64,000 nt of DNA from Paenibacillus sp. cl123 (GTDB lineage: Bacteria > Bacillota > Bacilli > Paenibacillales > NBRC-103111), in NCBI RefSeq assembly GCF_900101595.1, contig NZ_FMYY01000001.1, positions 442,585-506,584 on the forward strand, read 5' to 3'. Shown here piece after piece: positions 42,851-50,429 of the stretch. The translations under genes and the position numbers were made by a program. Each line of letters starts with the position of its first letter. Within the stretch, counting starts at the first letter, position 1. The notes under the pieces are model-generated. The model saw nothing but the letters and a program-made list of their open reading frames with translations, had not been told where the DNA came from and did not search any database.

Positions 42851-43215
42851 ATATAACGAAGATAGAAACAGCCGGCGGAACGATTGCCGTTGTAAGCGGC
42901 AGCGAGATTTTGATAACCGATGTTCAATCCGCACTGGATCTGATAGCAACCGTACAGTATGAAGCGGACAGCAATCGGATCGTCATGCACAAGTCGCTGC
43001 TGAGCGAAGCGTTTTTCGATCTGAAGACGCGGCTTGCGGGGGAGATTCTTCAGAAGTTCATCAATTATCGTGTAAAGATGGCGTTCGTCGGGGATTTCTC
43101 GGTATATGCCAGCCGGAGCTTGAAGGATTTTATCTATGAGTGCAATAACGGTTCCGACTTCTTTTTCGTGCCGAGCGAACAGGAAGCCATCGAAAGGTTA
43201 AGCATACTGAGGTAG
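42847..43215 (+). CDS. DUF4180 domain protein
   Basis: This 122-residue protein fills the DUF4180 fold: an N-terminal beta hairpin with VVSGSEILITDVQSALDLIA, the central HKSLLSEAFFDLKTRLAGEI helix and the FINYRVKMAFVGDF strand. The end is rich in Phe near FFFVPSEQEAI. The ATG at 42847 sits in the TetR stop and is preceded by a near-perfect AGGAGGAGAATT site; upstream in-frame codons belong to the TetR gene. The function is unknown. The family often sits beside TetR regulators. Confidence 0.82.
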   Translation: MNITKIETAGGTIAVVSGSEILITDVQSALDLIATVQYEADSNRIVMHKSLLSEAFFDLKTRLAGEILQKFINYRVKMAFVGDFSVYASRSLKDFIYECNNGSDFFFVPSEQEAIERLSILR

Positions 43216-43235
43216 GGAAAGAAAGGTGAGGCGTT

Positions 43236-43940
43236 ATGTCAGACAGGGGCAACCATCCGGCCGACTATCCGATGATGGCCATTCCGGCCGGCTCCATTGA
43301 TTTAAGAGATGATCGGATTCAGGCCCAGTGGACGGTACAGCTCGACTCGTTTTTACTTGCGCCGGTCCCCGTGACGGAAGCGCTATACAGCTCAATACTG
43401 CAGAAGAAGGCTGACGCTGCCAAGGAAAGCCAGGCTCCGGTTGTGGATGTTTCCTGGCAGGATGCGATCTCCTTCTGTAATTTGTTTTCCCGGCAGTCGG
43501 GTCTCAAAGAATGTTATTCGGTAAGCGAGGACGGCGAGCAGGTCGTCTGCGATTGGGAGGCGGATGGCTATCGCCTGCCAACAGAAGCGGAGTGGCAGCA
43601 TGCGTGTCAAGCGGGAACGAAGGGGTACCGGTACGGCGAATTGGAGGAGATAGCCTGGTACCAAGGCAATTCGGAGGGCAAGGTCCATAAAGCAGGCGCT
43701 AAGCTGCCGAATGCTTGGGGGCTGTATGATATGCTGGGCAATGTGTGGGAGTGGTGCTGGGATGTATACGATGCCCGGGTATACGGGTCCTATCGCATAT
43801 TCCGCGGCGGGAGCTGGGCGGAAGAGGCCCGGGGCTGTGGAGCGACTTGCCGACGACGCAGCCATCCGACGTTTCGCATTGACGATCTTGGCTTTCGTGT
43901 GGCCAGGTCTTTGAGCGGCGGAGCGAGCTCTGACATGTAA
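43236..43940 (+). CDS. SUMF1/formylglycine-generating-enzyme-like protein
   Basis: This 234-residue protein has the FGE-sulfatase fold: VSWQDAISFCNLFSRQSGL, YRLPTEAEWQHACQAG, then NAWGLYDMLGNVWEWCWD and FRGGSWAEEARGCGATCRRR with a GFRVAR ending. Family members oxidise a Cys in sulfatases (FGE), act in ergothioneine synthesis (EgtB), or bind metals without known catalysis. No sulfatase is nearby. It is 20 bases from the DUF4180 gene with a GAAAGGTGAGG site, so it is probably in the same operon. Substrate unknown; a role on the peptides of the neighbouring cluster is only a speculation. Confidence 0.82.
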   Translation: MSDRGNHPADYPMMAIPAGSIDLRDDRIQAQWTVQLDSFLLAPVPVTEALYSSILQKKADAAKESQAPVVDVSWQDAISFCNLFSRQSGLKECYSVSEDGEQVVCDWEADGYRLPTEAEWQHACQAGTKGYRYGELEEIAWYQGNSEGKVHKAGAKLPNAWGLYDMLGNVWEWCWDVYDARVYGSYRIFRGGSWAEEARGCGATCRRRSHPTFRIDDLGFRVARSLSGGASSDM

Positions 43941-44025
43941 ACCAGGAAGACTTCACCGACACCAACAAGTGGGGCGAGGTCTTTTTTTATCTGCTGCTTC
44001 CAAGAAACAAGTAGCCGAGCGAGGA

Positions 44026-44067
44026 TTGATTATTTATCTCTCCTATTTTATAATGAGTAAAAACTCA
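44026..44067 (+). promoter_or_regulatory. Promoter with TGAGT-N4-ACTCA operator
   Basis: TTGATT (44026-44031), a 17-base spacer and TATAAT (44049-44054) form a strong promoter. A palindrome TGAGTAAAAACTCA (44054-44067) covers the -10 edge and the start site. The TetR gene directly downstream very probably represses itself here. Confidence 0.75.
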
Positions 44068-44085
44068 CTCATAAAAGGAGGGCTT

Positions 44086-44694
44086 ATGCCGCGTACCAAA
44101 GAGCAGCTGGAAGAAATACGCCAGGTAACAAGAAGTAAGATACAATCGGCAGCCATGCATTTGTTTGTGCAAAAAGGCTTCGGTTCCACCAATGTTCAGG
44201 AAATCGCGGATCAAGCGGGGATCAGTATCGGACTTCTGTACAGACATTACAAGTCCAAAGAGGTTTTATTCAATGAATTGGTGGAATATGCGCAAGTGGG
44301 CATGGAAAGGGTAACTGAACGCTTCGAGTCGGACGAATCGCCCAAACAACTGATTGAGCAGTTTGCCGATGAAATCTATAACGACATGATATCCGGCGAA
44401 GAGCTCGCCAATCTGATGATTCTTATGGCGCAGTCGTTTTTCTCCAGAGGCGAGGCCAAAGAGAATCAACGCGACGTCGCCCGAATAAACAGCAAGCTGC
44501 TCAGTGAGATGAGCAAGCTGATCCGACGGGGCCAGCAGCTTGGCGAGTTCGGCTCAGGAGACGCCTCGGAGATGGCTATCTATTTCTTCTCCGCGGTTCA
44601 GGGGCTGGCCGAGATGAAGATCGTATTGCGTGACAGCTTCACCATGCCTTCCCCTTCGATCCTCACCGCTTTTTTGTACAAGAAAGGAGAATAG
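44086..44694 (+). CDS. TetR/AcrR family regulator
   Basis: This roughly 202-residue TetR regulator starts MPRTKEQLEEIRQVTRSKIQ after a strong AAAGGAGG site. Upstream in-frame codons exist, but the ribosome site fixes this start. The HTH is at about residues 32-65 (NVQEIADQAGISIGLLYRHY). The C-terminal ligand domain is of the AcrR-type length. It overlaps with a promoter/operator just upstream and is followed after 6 bases by a GNAT gene, its likely operon partner and target. Confidence 0.87.
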   Translation: MPRTKEQLEEIRQVTRSKIQSAAMHLFVQKGFGSTNVQEIADQAGISIGLLYRHYKSKEVLFNELVEYAQVGMERVTERFESDESPKQLIEQFADEIYNDMISGEELANLMILMAQSFFSRGEAKENQRDVARINSKLLSEMSKLIRRGQQLGEFGSGDASEMAIYFFSAVQGLAEMKIVLRDSFTMPSPSILTAFLYKKGE

Positions 44695-44700
44695 CCCTCA

Positions 44701-45306
44701 ATGTTTACTGTGATTAGAGCGGATCAGGCGCAAGCGGAAGCGAAAGCAGACGCACGAGCGCAGATGGCTGATATTTTTGCCGACGGCTTTACTCAGTGGC
44801 TGGGCTATTTCTCCAAAGACAGAAGCATAATTGCCCAAGCGTTTGCTCATATGTTTGTTTTGGATCAATTCTATCTGGCGATGTCGGACGGTCAAGTTGC
44901 GGCTATGGCTGCGTGCACGGACGGAAAAGCAACGTCGGTGAGGCTTGACGCCCGATTGCTGAGGAAGCACTTGGGGTTGTTGAAGGGAAGCTTGGCGGCC
45001 TTTTTCTTAAAAAAGGAATTCGAAGGGCTTTTGGACAATCCAGACGGGGACGCATGCTCGATCGAATTTGTCGGAACGGCTCTGCCTTTCAGAGGCCAAG
45101 GCGCAGCATCCCACTTGCTGGGGCATATAGTTCGGCATACTTCCTACCGGACCTATTTAATTGAAGAGGTCGCCGACACGAATACTCCCGCCATGAAGCT
45201 ATATCAGAAGCTAGGGTTTCAGGAATACAAACGGAAGGCGCTGCCGGAAAAGCTGGCCCGGAAAAACGGCATCCACCATCTCGTATCGTTGAAATACGTC
45301 AAGTAA
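44701..45306 (+). CDS. GNAT family N-acetyltransferase
   Basis: This 201-residue protein is a single GNAT domain. The acetyl-CoA binding loop lies in ALPFRGQGAASHLLGHIVRH (R-G-Q-G-A), followed by EVADTNTPAMKLYQKLGFQE, the usual helix near the end of the fold. The substrate is unknown. It follows a TetR gene by 6 bases in one operon. A terminator lies between it and the convergent exporter gene. Unlike the tandem GNAT at 40133, it has no peptide precursor beside it. Confidence 0.85.
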   Translation: MFTVIRADQAQAEAKADARAQMADIFADGFTQWLGYFSKDRSIIAQAFAHMFVLDQFYLAMSDGQVAAMAACTDGKATSVRLDARLLRKHLGLLKGSLAAFFLKKEFEGLLDNPDGDACSIEFVGTALPFRGQGAASHLLGHIVRHTSYRTYLIEEVADTNTPAMKLYQKLGFQEYKRKALPEKLARKNGIHHLVSLKYVK

Positions 45307-45337
45307 ACAAGAGCCCGTCCACTCACGAGGCCAAACG

Positions 45338-45379
45338 AAAGTCCCGGCTTATTCCGCTTGGAAGGAAGCCGGGACTTTT
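45338..45379. terminator. Bidirectional terminator between convergent genes
   Basis: AAAGTCCCGGCTT (45338-45350) and AAGCCGGGACTTTT (45366-45379) form a 13-bp stem with a 15-base loop, with A and T runs at the two ends. Confidence 0.82.
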
Positions 45380-45402
45380 GCGCGCGACCCGCATCGCGCC
45401 GG

Positions 45403-48400
45403 TCACAGGGACTGCTGCTGGAGCAGGTGATGATAGAGCCCCTTTCGCTGAAAAAGCTGCTCATGCGTGCCGCTCTCGACAACCGCGCCTTGATCCAGCA
45501 CGACAATCAGGTCCGCATGGCGAATCGTACTCAGCCGATGAGCGATAATGAGTGTCGTGCGGCCCTGCAGCATCTCGTCCATATTTTGCTGGATGATCCG
45601 TTCCGATTCCGTATCCAGCGCGCTTGTTGCCTCATCGAAAATAAGGATGCGCGGGTTGTTGACCAGCGCGCGAGCAATGACGATGCGCTGGCGCTGGCCG
45701 CCCGACAGCCGCATGCCGCCTTCGCCAATGATCGTATCGTAGCCGAGCGGCAGGGCTTGAATGAACTCATGCGCTCCGGCAAGCTGCGCCGCCCGCTCGA
45801 TTGCTTCGAAGGCGGCGGGGTCGCCGCTTAAAGCGATATTTTCCCGTACGGTACCGCGGAACAGCATCGTATCCTGCTGCACGACGCCGATCTGCTTGCG
45901 GATGGAGGCCGCGTGCACCTCATGCAGCGGGTAGCCGTCGATGTAGATCATGCCGGCCGACGGTTCCAGCAGCTTGAGCAGCAGATTGGCAATCGTCGAT
46001 TTCCCCGAACCGCTTCGTCCGATAAGCGCTACCGTTTGGCCCGGCTTCAGCTCCAGATCGAGATTTTGCAAAATCATCTTGCCCCCGCGATAGTACTGGA
46101 ACGATATGTGATCAAAGCGGATATGGCCTTGAATGGCCGGCAGCATCCGCATCTTGTCGGGGTCCGGATGCTCCGGGGTCGACTCGTATACATCGTTCAG
46201 CCGTTCCATGGAGATACGCGCTTCGGACAATTCGCTGCTGCGCTGCGAGATCATCTCCAAAGCGAACATAAAGGAAGTAAACAGGACGGTATATGCCACA
46301 AGCTCGCCTACGCTAAGCGCCCCCTCCAGGACGTATCTGGAGCCAAAATAAAGCAGGGACACTTTACTCAGGGAGCGCAGGCCCACTGCGGCCGCCTTGG
46401 CGGCTGCATCCAGCTTGTTGCCCTCCAGGCGCAGCGCGAGCAGGCTGCGCAGCTTGAGCATCAGCTTGCTGCGAACGGTTTGCTCCATCGCCAGTCCTTT
46501 CACCGAAGCGATGGCCTGGACGGCCTCCACAATCTGCGTCTGGGATTCGCCTTCGGCGATGAGCTGCTTGCGCAGATTGCGGCGTATCTTCGGCAAAAGA
46601 TAGGCATACAGGGTGATGTACAGCGGCATAAAGGCGAACGAAACGAGCGCAAGTCCCGGATGATAATACACCATCAAGCCTCCGTAGACGAGCAGCGTCA
46701 AGAAATCAAGCAGCAGCTCGATGGCATGATCGGTCAGCAGTCTGCGGATTTTCTCATTCTCCTGGACCCGGGTTAGAATGTCGCCCGACGTGCGTTTGGT
46801 AAAGTAAAAGTAAGGCAGGCGGAACAGATGGCGGTAAAATTGCTCCAGCATCGCATGATCGATAAGATAGGCGAGCCGTCCGATCAGCAGCTGGCGAACG
46901 GCAATGCCCGCGATATTGAAGCCGATCAGGGCAAGCATGGCCGCCATAATCATGCGCAGCAGCGACCAATCCTTCGTATCCAGCACCCGGTCGAAAATTT
47001 GCTGCGTCATGACCGGAAACACCAGAAACACCAGCTCGATCGTGATCGACAACCCCAAAGCCGAGCCAAGCAGCTTCTTGTAAGGGCGGAAATAACCGAG
47101 ATACCGTTTCCACAGCTGCTCCTGGTCATCCAATGGCTCCAGCGGGCCGGCCGGCTGCAGCGTAATCACGTAACCGGTCCAATGACTGCCGAACGCAGCG
47201 AGCGGAAGGGTGTCGAGGCAGCCCACAGCCGGGTCGGCGACAACTACGCCGCTTTCGCCGATCTCATAGACGACGATATAATGGTTGCCGTTCCAGTGGG
47301 CGATGAATGGAGTTTTCAGCTCGTTCAGCAGAGCGCTTGTCGTCTTCAAGCCTTGGGCTTCAAAGCCGATCGATTCGAGGGTTTCGATCAGTCCGAGCAT
47401 CGACGTGCCCTCGGCTCCTACGTTGCAGCGCTCGCGCATCCGGTTGACGCTGGCGTTCAGGCCGTAGTAGCGGGCGAGCATCGTCAGGCATGTCGGGCCA
47501 CAGTCCATCTCGTTCTGCTGCAAGAGCGCCGGGTATTTGCGCCGCCGGCCCCATGTTCGCCAAGATGGGCCGGCAAGTGAGGCCGCAGGCTCGGAAGCGT
47601 CCGTCGGACGGGCTGCGTCGGAAAGCGCCGCCTCCCCGGTTTCTTCCGCTTCCTCAGGGGCTTTAACCATAACCATCGCTTGGGCGGTGTAATGGGCGGA
47701 GATGCGGCGGATCGACTCTAGGATGACCGGATAGGTCTGAATCAGCTCGTCGAAAGCCGTCTTGGACAAGCGAAAGGCCGTCACCGGCTCGGCGGCCCGG
47801 ATCGTCGCTTGGCGCGGCTGCCCCGTCAGCAGCGCCAGCTCGCCGAAGAAATCTCCCGGATACAGCCGGTTGACGACCGCTGCTTCCTCGCCTTTTTCTA
47901 CGAGCGCCGAGCCGTTCTTCAAGATGTAGAAGGCGTCGCCGGCGTCTCCTTCGCGAACGAGACATTCCTCAGGGGCATACGTGCGCACCTCCAGCCGATC
48001 GAGCAGCGAACGAAGCGCCGCATGGTCGACATGGGTAAGCACGGTGTTGTTCTTGAGAAAGGAGCGGATAACATCAGAGGCGACAAAATCCTGGACATAT
48101 TTCTGAATGGCCGGATGATCGGCGGCCATCTCCTTGAACTGGCGGCGGCTGATCCTTAGCACTTCCAGGTCCGTGGAGGCGCGGATGATATAAGGGGGGA
48201 CGGTCTTGTCATCGAGCAGACTATGTTCTCCGAAGTGCTCCCCCGGCTTCAGCAAGCCGAGATTCGTTTCTTTGCCGGCGGCGCTGATTCCGATTTTTCT
48301 GGCTTGACCGGTTACCAGGATATAGAAGGAATCCGGCGAAACATCCCGGTCGACGATCGTTTGCCCCATCGCATACGTCGCCGGCTGAAACTGCCCGGCC

Positions 48401-48477
48401 AACAGCTCCTTTTCTTCGGAAGTAAATACATCAAACAGCGGAATTTGGTGCAAAACCTGCATACGGCTTCCGTTCAC
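45403..48477 (-). CDS. C39 peptidase ABC exporter with two cyclic-nucleotide-binding domains
   Basis: This roughly 1024-residue exporter has two cyclic-nucleotide-binding domains at about residues 10-130 and 155-260 (GDAGDAFYILKNGSALVEKG, DFFGELALLTGQPRQATIR). A Pro/Ala linker leads to a C39 peptidase at about 312-440 (Cys326 in LQQNEMDCGPTCLTM, His in NGNHYIVV, Asp in VADPAVG). Six membrane helices and an ABC ATPase follow (Walker A GRSGSGKST, LSGGQRQR). The likely start is GTG at 48477, 8 bases after AGAGGA. Further in-frame ATGs upstream lie inside the parvulin gene. It is 4 bases after that gene. It should cleave and export the double-glycine peptide encoded divergently at 49413. Confidence 0.88.
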   Translation of the reverse strand: MNGSRMQVLHQIPLFDVFTSEEKELLAGQFQPATYAMGQTIVDRDVSPDSFYILVTGQARKIGISAAGKETNLGLLKPGEHFGEHSLLDDKTVPPYIIRASTDLEVLRISRRQFKEMAADHPAIQKYVQDFVASDVIRSFLKNNTVLTHVDHAALRSLLDRLEVRTYAPEECLVREGDAGDAFYILKNGSALVEKGEEAAVVNRLYPGDFFGELALLTGQPRQATIRAAEPVTAFRLSKTAFDELIQTYPVILESIRRISAHYTAQAMVMVKAPEEAEETGEAALSDAARPTDASEPAASLAGPSWRTWGRRRKYPALLQQNEMDCGPTCLTMLARYYGLNASVNRMRERCNVGAEGTSMLGLIETLESIGFEAQGLKTTSALLNELKTPFIAHWNGNHYIVVYEIGESGVVVADPAVGCLDTLPLAAFGSHWTGYVITLQPAGPLEPLDDQEQLWKRYLGYFRPYKKLLGSALGLSITIELVFLVFPVMTQQIFDRVLDTKDWSLLRMIMAAMLALIGFNIAGIAVRQLLIGRLAYLIDHAMLEQFYRHLFRLPYFYFTKRTSGDILTRVQENEKIRRLLTDHAIELLLDFLTLLVYGGLMVYYHPGLALVSFAFMPLYITLYAYLLPKIRRNLRKQLIAEGESQTQIVEAVQAIASVKGLAMEQTVRSKLMLKLRSLLALRLEGNKLDAAAKAAAVGLRSLSKVSLLYFGSRYVLEGALSVGELVAYTVLFTSFMFALEMISQRSSELSEARISMERLNDVYESTPEHPDPDKMRMLPAIQGHIRFDHISFQYYRGGKMILQNLDLELKPGQTVALIGRSGSGKSTIANLLLKLLEPSAGMIYIDGYPLHEVHAASIRKQIGVVQQDTMLFRGTVRENIALSGDPAAFEAIERAAQLAGAHEFIQALPLGYDTIIGEGGMRLSGGQRQRIVIARALVNNPRILIFDEATSALDTESERIIQQNMDEMLQGRTTLIIAHRLSTIRHADLIVVLDQGAVVESGTHEQLFQRKGLYHHLLQQQSL

Positions 48478-48481
48478 GAGC

Positions 48482-49258
48482 TCATTCCTCTCCCAGCGTC
48501 CATACATCTTCGTGAATCTGGAGCGTACGTTGATACGCCTCAAGCCTGTCTTGAAAAAGCTGTTCCCGGAAGCCGGCCGCGACGTTCCCGGTCAGCTCGG
48601 CAGGGTATAGTCCTTCCACCAGGATGAGGCTGTAGTCGCGTCTGCGCTCGAAGGGACCGACAATCGTTCCCGTAGCTGCGCCAAATACGGCTGCCGCCGT
48701 CTCCGGCTCCAGATCGTCGCGGGCGACCAGTCCGGCGTATCCCCCCGACTTGGCCGTTGCCGCATCCGACGAATACTGCCGCGCCAGCCTGTGAAAATCG
48801 CCGCCTTCCTCCACCCGAAACCGCAATTCCTGAGCGGCTCCATATTCCGGCGTTATAATCAGCGAGATTTCGGCGCGGTCGTACTGCCTGGCAGCTTCAA
48901 GAAATTGCCGCTCGATCTCTTCGTCGGAAACGACAGCCAGGGCCAACGCTGTCCGCAGCACCTGCGGACGCAGGATGTCGATCAGTTCATCCAGCGTCAT
49001 GCCGCGTTCTGCCAGCCACTCATTCGTTTTGGCGGCGGTAAACAGCCCGATCGCGCGTCGGAACCGGGTAACGGCCTCCTGCAAATCGCCGCTTCCAGCC
49101 GCGATGCCAAGCTCTTCCGCCCAGCATTCGACCGTCAAGTCTTCCTTGCACAGGCCGATAGCGGCAAGAGCAGCGTCCACCCGCAATCTTTGAAGCAGCT
49201 GCTTCATGGTAAGCGTTCTATGTTGAACCCGAATCGCGCTTATGCCTGCCGTGTTCAA
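48482..49258 (-). CDS. Parvulin-type (PpiC) peptide-maturation protein
   Basis: This roughly 258-residue protein has a helical N-terminal part (about 1-105) resembling SurA/PrsA chaperone arms. A parvulin-like domain follows (about 115-222), with SLIITPEYGAAQELRFRVEE, GDFHRLARQYSSDAATAKSG and IVGPFERRRDYSLILVEG. There is no signal peptide or lipobox, so unlike PrsA it is cytoplasmic. TTG at 49258 with GAGGGA 9 bases upstream is the start; an ATG at 49207 has no ribosome site. It is directly coupled to the C39 exporter and divergent from the precursor gene. It may hold or isomerise the precursor before export, since PpiC-related proteins recur in such peptide cassettes. Confidence 0.75.
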   Translation of the reverse strand: MNTAGISAIRVQHRTLTMKQLLQRLRVDAALAAIGLCKEDLTVECWAEELGIAAGSGDLQEAVTRFRRAIGLFTAAKTNEWLAERGMTLDELIDILRPQVLRTALALAVVSDEEIERQFLEAARQYDRAEISLIITPEYGAAQELRFRVEEGGDFHRLARQYSSDAATAKSGGYAGLVARDDLEPETAAAVFGAATGTIVGPFERRRDYSLILVEGLYPAELTGNVAAGFREQLFQDRLEAYQRTLQIHEDVWTLGEE

Positions 49259-49346
49259 AGCGTTTTCCCTCGCGTTTCATTGTAAGGATTTATAAGTAAA
49301 TTCTAGCATGTACAAGGGCTTTTTTGCGATGCATTTATTTTTGCGG

Positions 49347-49380
49347 ACTTAAACTAGACTTAAACTTGCTGCTGTATAAT
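49347..49380 (+). promoter_or_regulatory. Precursor promoter with ACTTAAACT direct repeats
   Basis: Two perfect direct repeats ACTTAAACT at 49347-49355 and 49358-49366 (11-base period) overlap the expected -35 position of a consensus TATAAT at 49375-49380. The 11-base spacing is typical of OmpR/PhoB-family response regulators. The remainder of 49259-49346 holds the promoter of the divergent genes, which I cannot define. Confidence 0.55.
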
Positions 49381-49412
49381 GAGGCCATGATGAAGAGGGA
49401 GGTTGTGGAATT

Positions 49413-49571
49413 ATGGCTGAAAACAATGAGAAAAAGCTGAGCGAAAACGAGTCCGTCGAACTGCAGGACTTGTCTCAGGAAGTGTCCGAGGAGCAGATGA
49501 AGGATGTACAAGGCGGAGACTTTCACATGAGCACGAGAGTGATCGTCAAGAAGGTCGCCATTCGCCCATAA
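49413..49571 (+). CDS. Double-glycine leader peptide precursor (52 residues)
   Basis: This small gene encodes a 35-residue leader, MAENNEKKLSENESVELQDL followed by SQEVSEEQMKDVQGG. It has the charged, LxxLSxExxxxxxGG-like pattern recognised by C39 peptidases. The core is DFHMSTRVIVKKVAIRP (17 residues; no Cys, one Ser, one Thr). AGGGAGG lies 10 bases before the ATG. A strong terminator follows 40 bases after the stop. It is divergent from the parvulin and C39-exporter genes, which supply what appears to be its maturation and export. No classical modifying enzyme (LanM, YcaO, radical SAM) is visible. The product may be a linear bacteriocin or signal peptide. Confidence 0.82.
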   Translation: MAENNEKKLSENESVELQDLSQEVSEEQMKDVQGGDFHMSTRVIVKKVAIRP

Positions 49572-49610
49572 TGCGGCCAATGCTGTCACCCAACTAAAAA
49601 GGCAAGACGT

Positions 49611-49646
49611 AAAGCCCCTAGCTGCAAGTAATGGCTCGGGGCTTTT
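49611..49646 (+). terminator. Rho-independent terminator after the small precursor gene
   Basis: AAAGCCCC (49611-49618) pairs with GGGGCTTT (49638-49645), with inner AGC/GCT pairing. The A/T-rich ends suit both directions. Confidence 0.75.
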
Positions 49647-49750
49647 GCTCATGTTTGCGGCTTGCAGCAAGCGGGAGGGCCGGAGCGACAAGCAAGGCTT
49701 CGGATCAAAAGCGGTCAAGCTTCTGCCGCTTCGCCTTGTCAAGTATTCGT

Positions 49751-50179
49751 TCAGCCCCGGGCCAACTTCGCGTCAAAGCCGGGCTTCTCTTGTTCGGGCA
49801 GCGTGCATGGCTCCTGCTTGGCGAGCGTGCCCGCCTGCAGCTTCACATCGATAAAGTCGATGATCTGCTTCAGCGACTCCATCTGCTGCACCACCTTCTG
49901 ACGATGGGCGAGCATCATCTCCGACACCTCGGGAGCGCCGGTCAAATCCCCCGTTAGCGTCATGCCAAGCAGAGGCTTTATTTCGTCAAGCGACAAGCCG
50001 GCTTTTTTGAGACAAGGAATGAGTCTCATGGTGGCGACCTCGTCATCCGTATAGACGCGATGCCGGTTCTCTTTGCGCTGAGGGCTTGGCAGCAGTCCGA
50101 TTTTCTCATAATAACGGATGGTATCTGCAGATAAGCCGGTCTGTCTTGCGGTTTCCTTGATAGTGAGCATGGCGTTCAT
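49751..50179 (-). CDS. MerR family regulator
   Basis: This 142-residue protein has a MerR winged helix at about residues 4-72 (TIKETARQTGLSADTIRYYE, then HRVYTDDEVATMRLI). A coiled-coil dimerisation helix and a short tail follow (CTLPEQEKPGFDAKLARG). The tail has only one Cys, so metal sensing of the CueR/MerR kind is not supported. GGAGGGG precedes the ATG. Matching operators at its own promoter and at the divergent SDR promoter show that it controls both. Confidence 0.88.
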   Translation of the reverse strand: MNAMLTIKETARQTGLSADTIRYYEKIGLLPSPQRKENRHRVYTDDEVATMRLIPCLKKAGLSLDEIKPLLGMTLTGDLTGAPEVSEMMLAHRQKVVQQMESLKQIIDFIDVKLQAGTLAKQEPCTLPEQEKPGFDAKLARG

Positions 50180-50251
50180 GAAGCCCCTCCCGATTTCCTT
50201 TTTGCCTCATTCACATCTTATTGCTTCATGGGCTGTTCTTCTGCTGCTTCC

Positions 50252-50282
50252 ATTGTACAACTTGGAGTTAGCTCCAAGTCAA
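50252..50282 (-). promoter_or_regulatory. MerR-type promoter of the regulator, 19-base spacer
   Basis: On the minus strand TTGACT (50277-50282), a 19-base spacer and TACAAT (50252-50257). The palindrome ACTTGGAG-N4-CTCCAAGT (50260-50279) fills the spacer. Confidence 0.82.
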
Positions 50283-50349
50283 TCTCCCTTGTCTCTTCCG
50301 AAGTTTGACTTGGGCGGGCCGGCCGGTTTTCTACTGCAGAAAAAAACGT

Positions 50350-50380
50350 TTGACTTGGAGCCGGCTCCAAGTTGTAGAGT
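50350..50380 (+). promoter_or_regulatory. MerR-type promoter of the SDR gene, 19-base spacer
   Basis: TTGACT (50350-50355), a 19-base spacer and TAGAGT (50375-50380), with the identical operator arms ACTTGGAG and CTCCAAGT at 50353-50372. The long spacer is the hallmark of MerR-activated promoters. Confidence 0.85.
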
Positions 50381-50429
50381 GTTCAGCATAAGGCGATAAG
50401 GCCGAAACCTGGACGAAGGAGGAGCAGCG

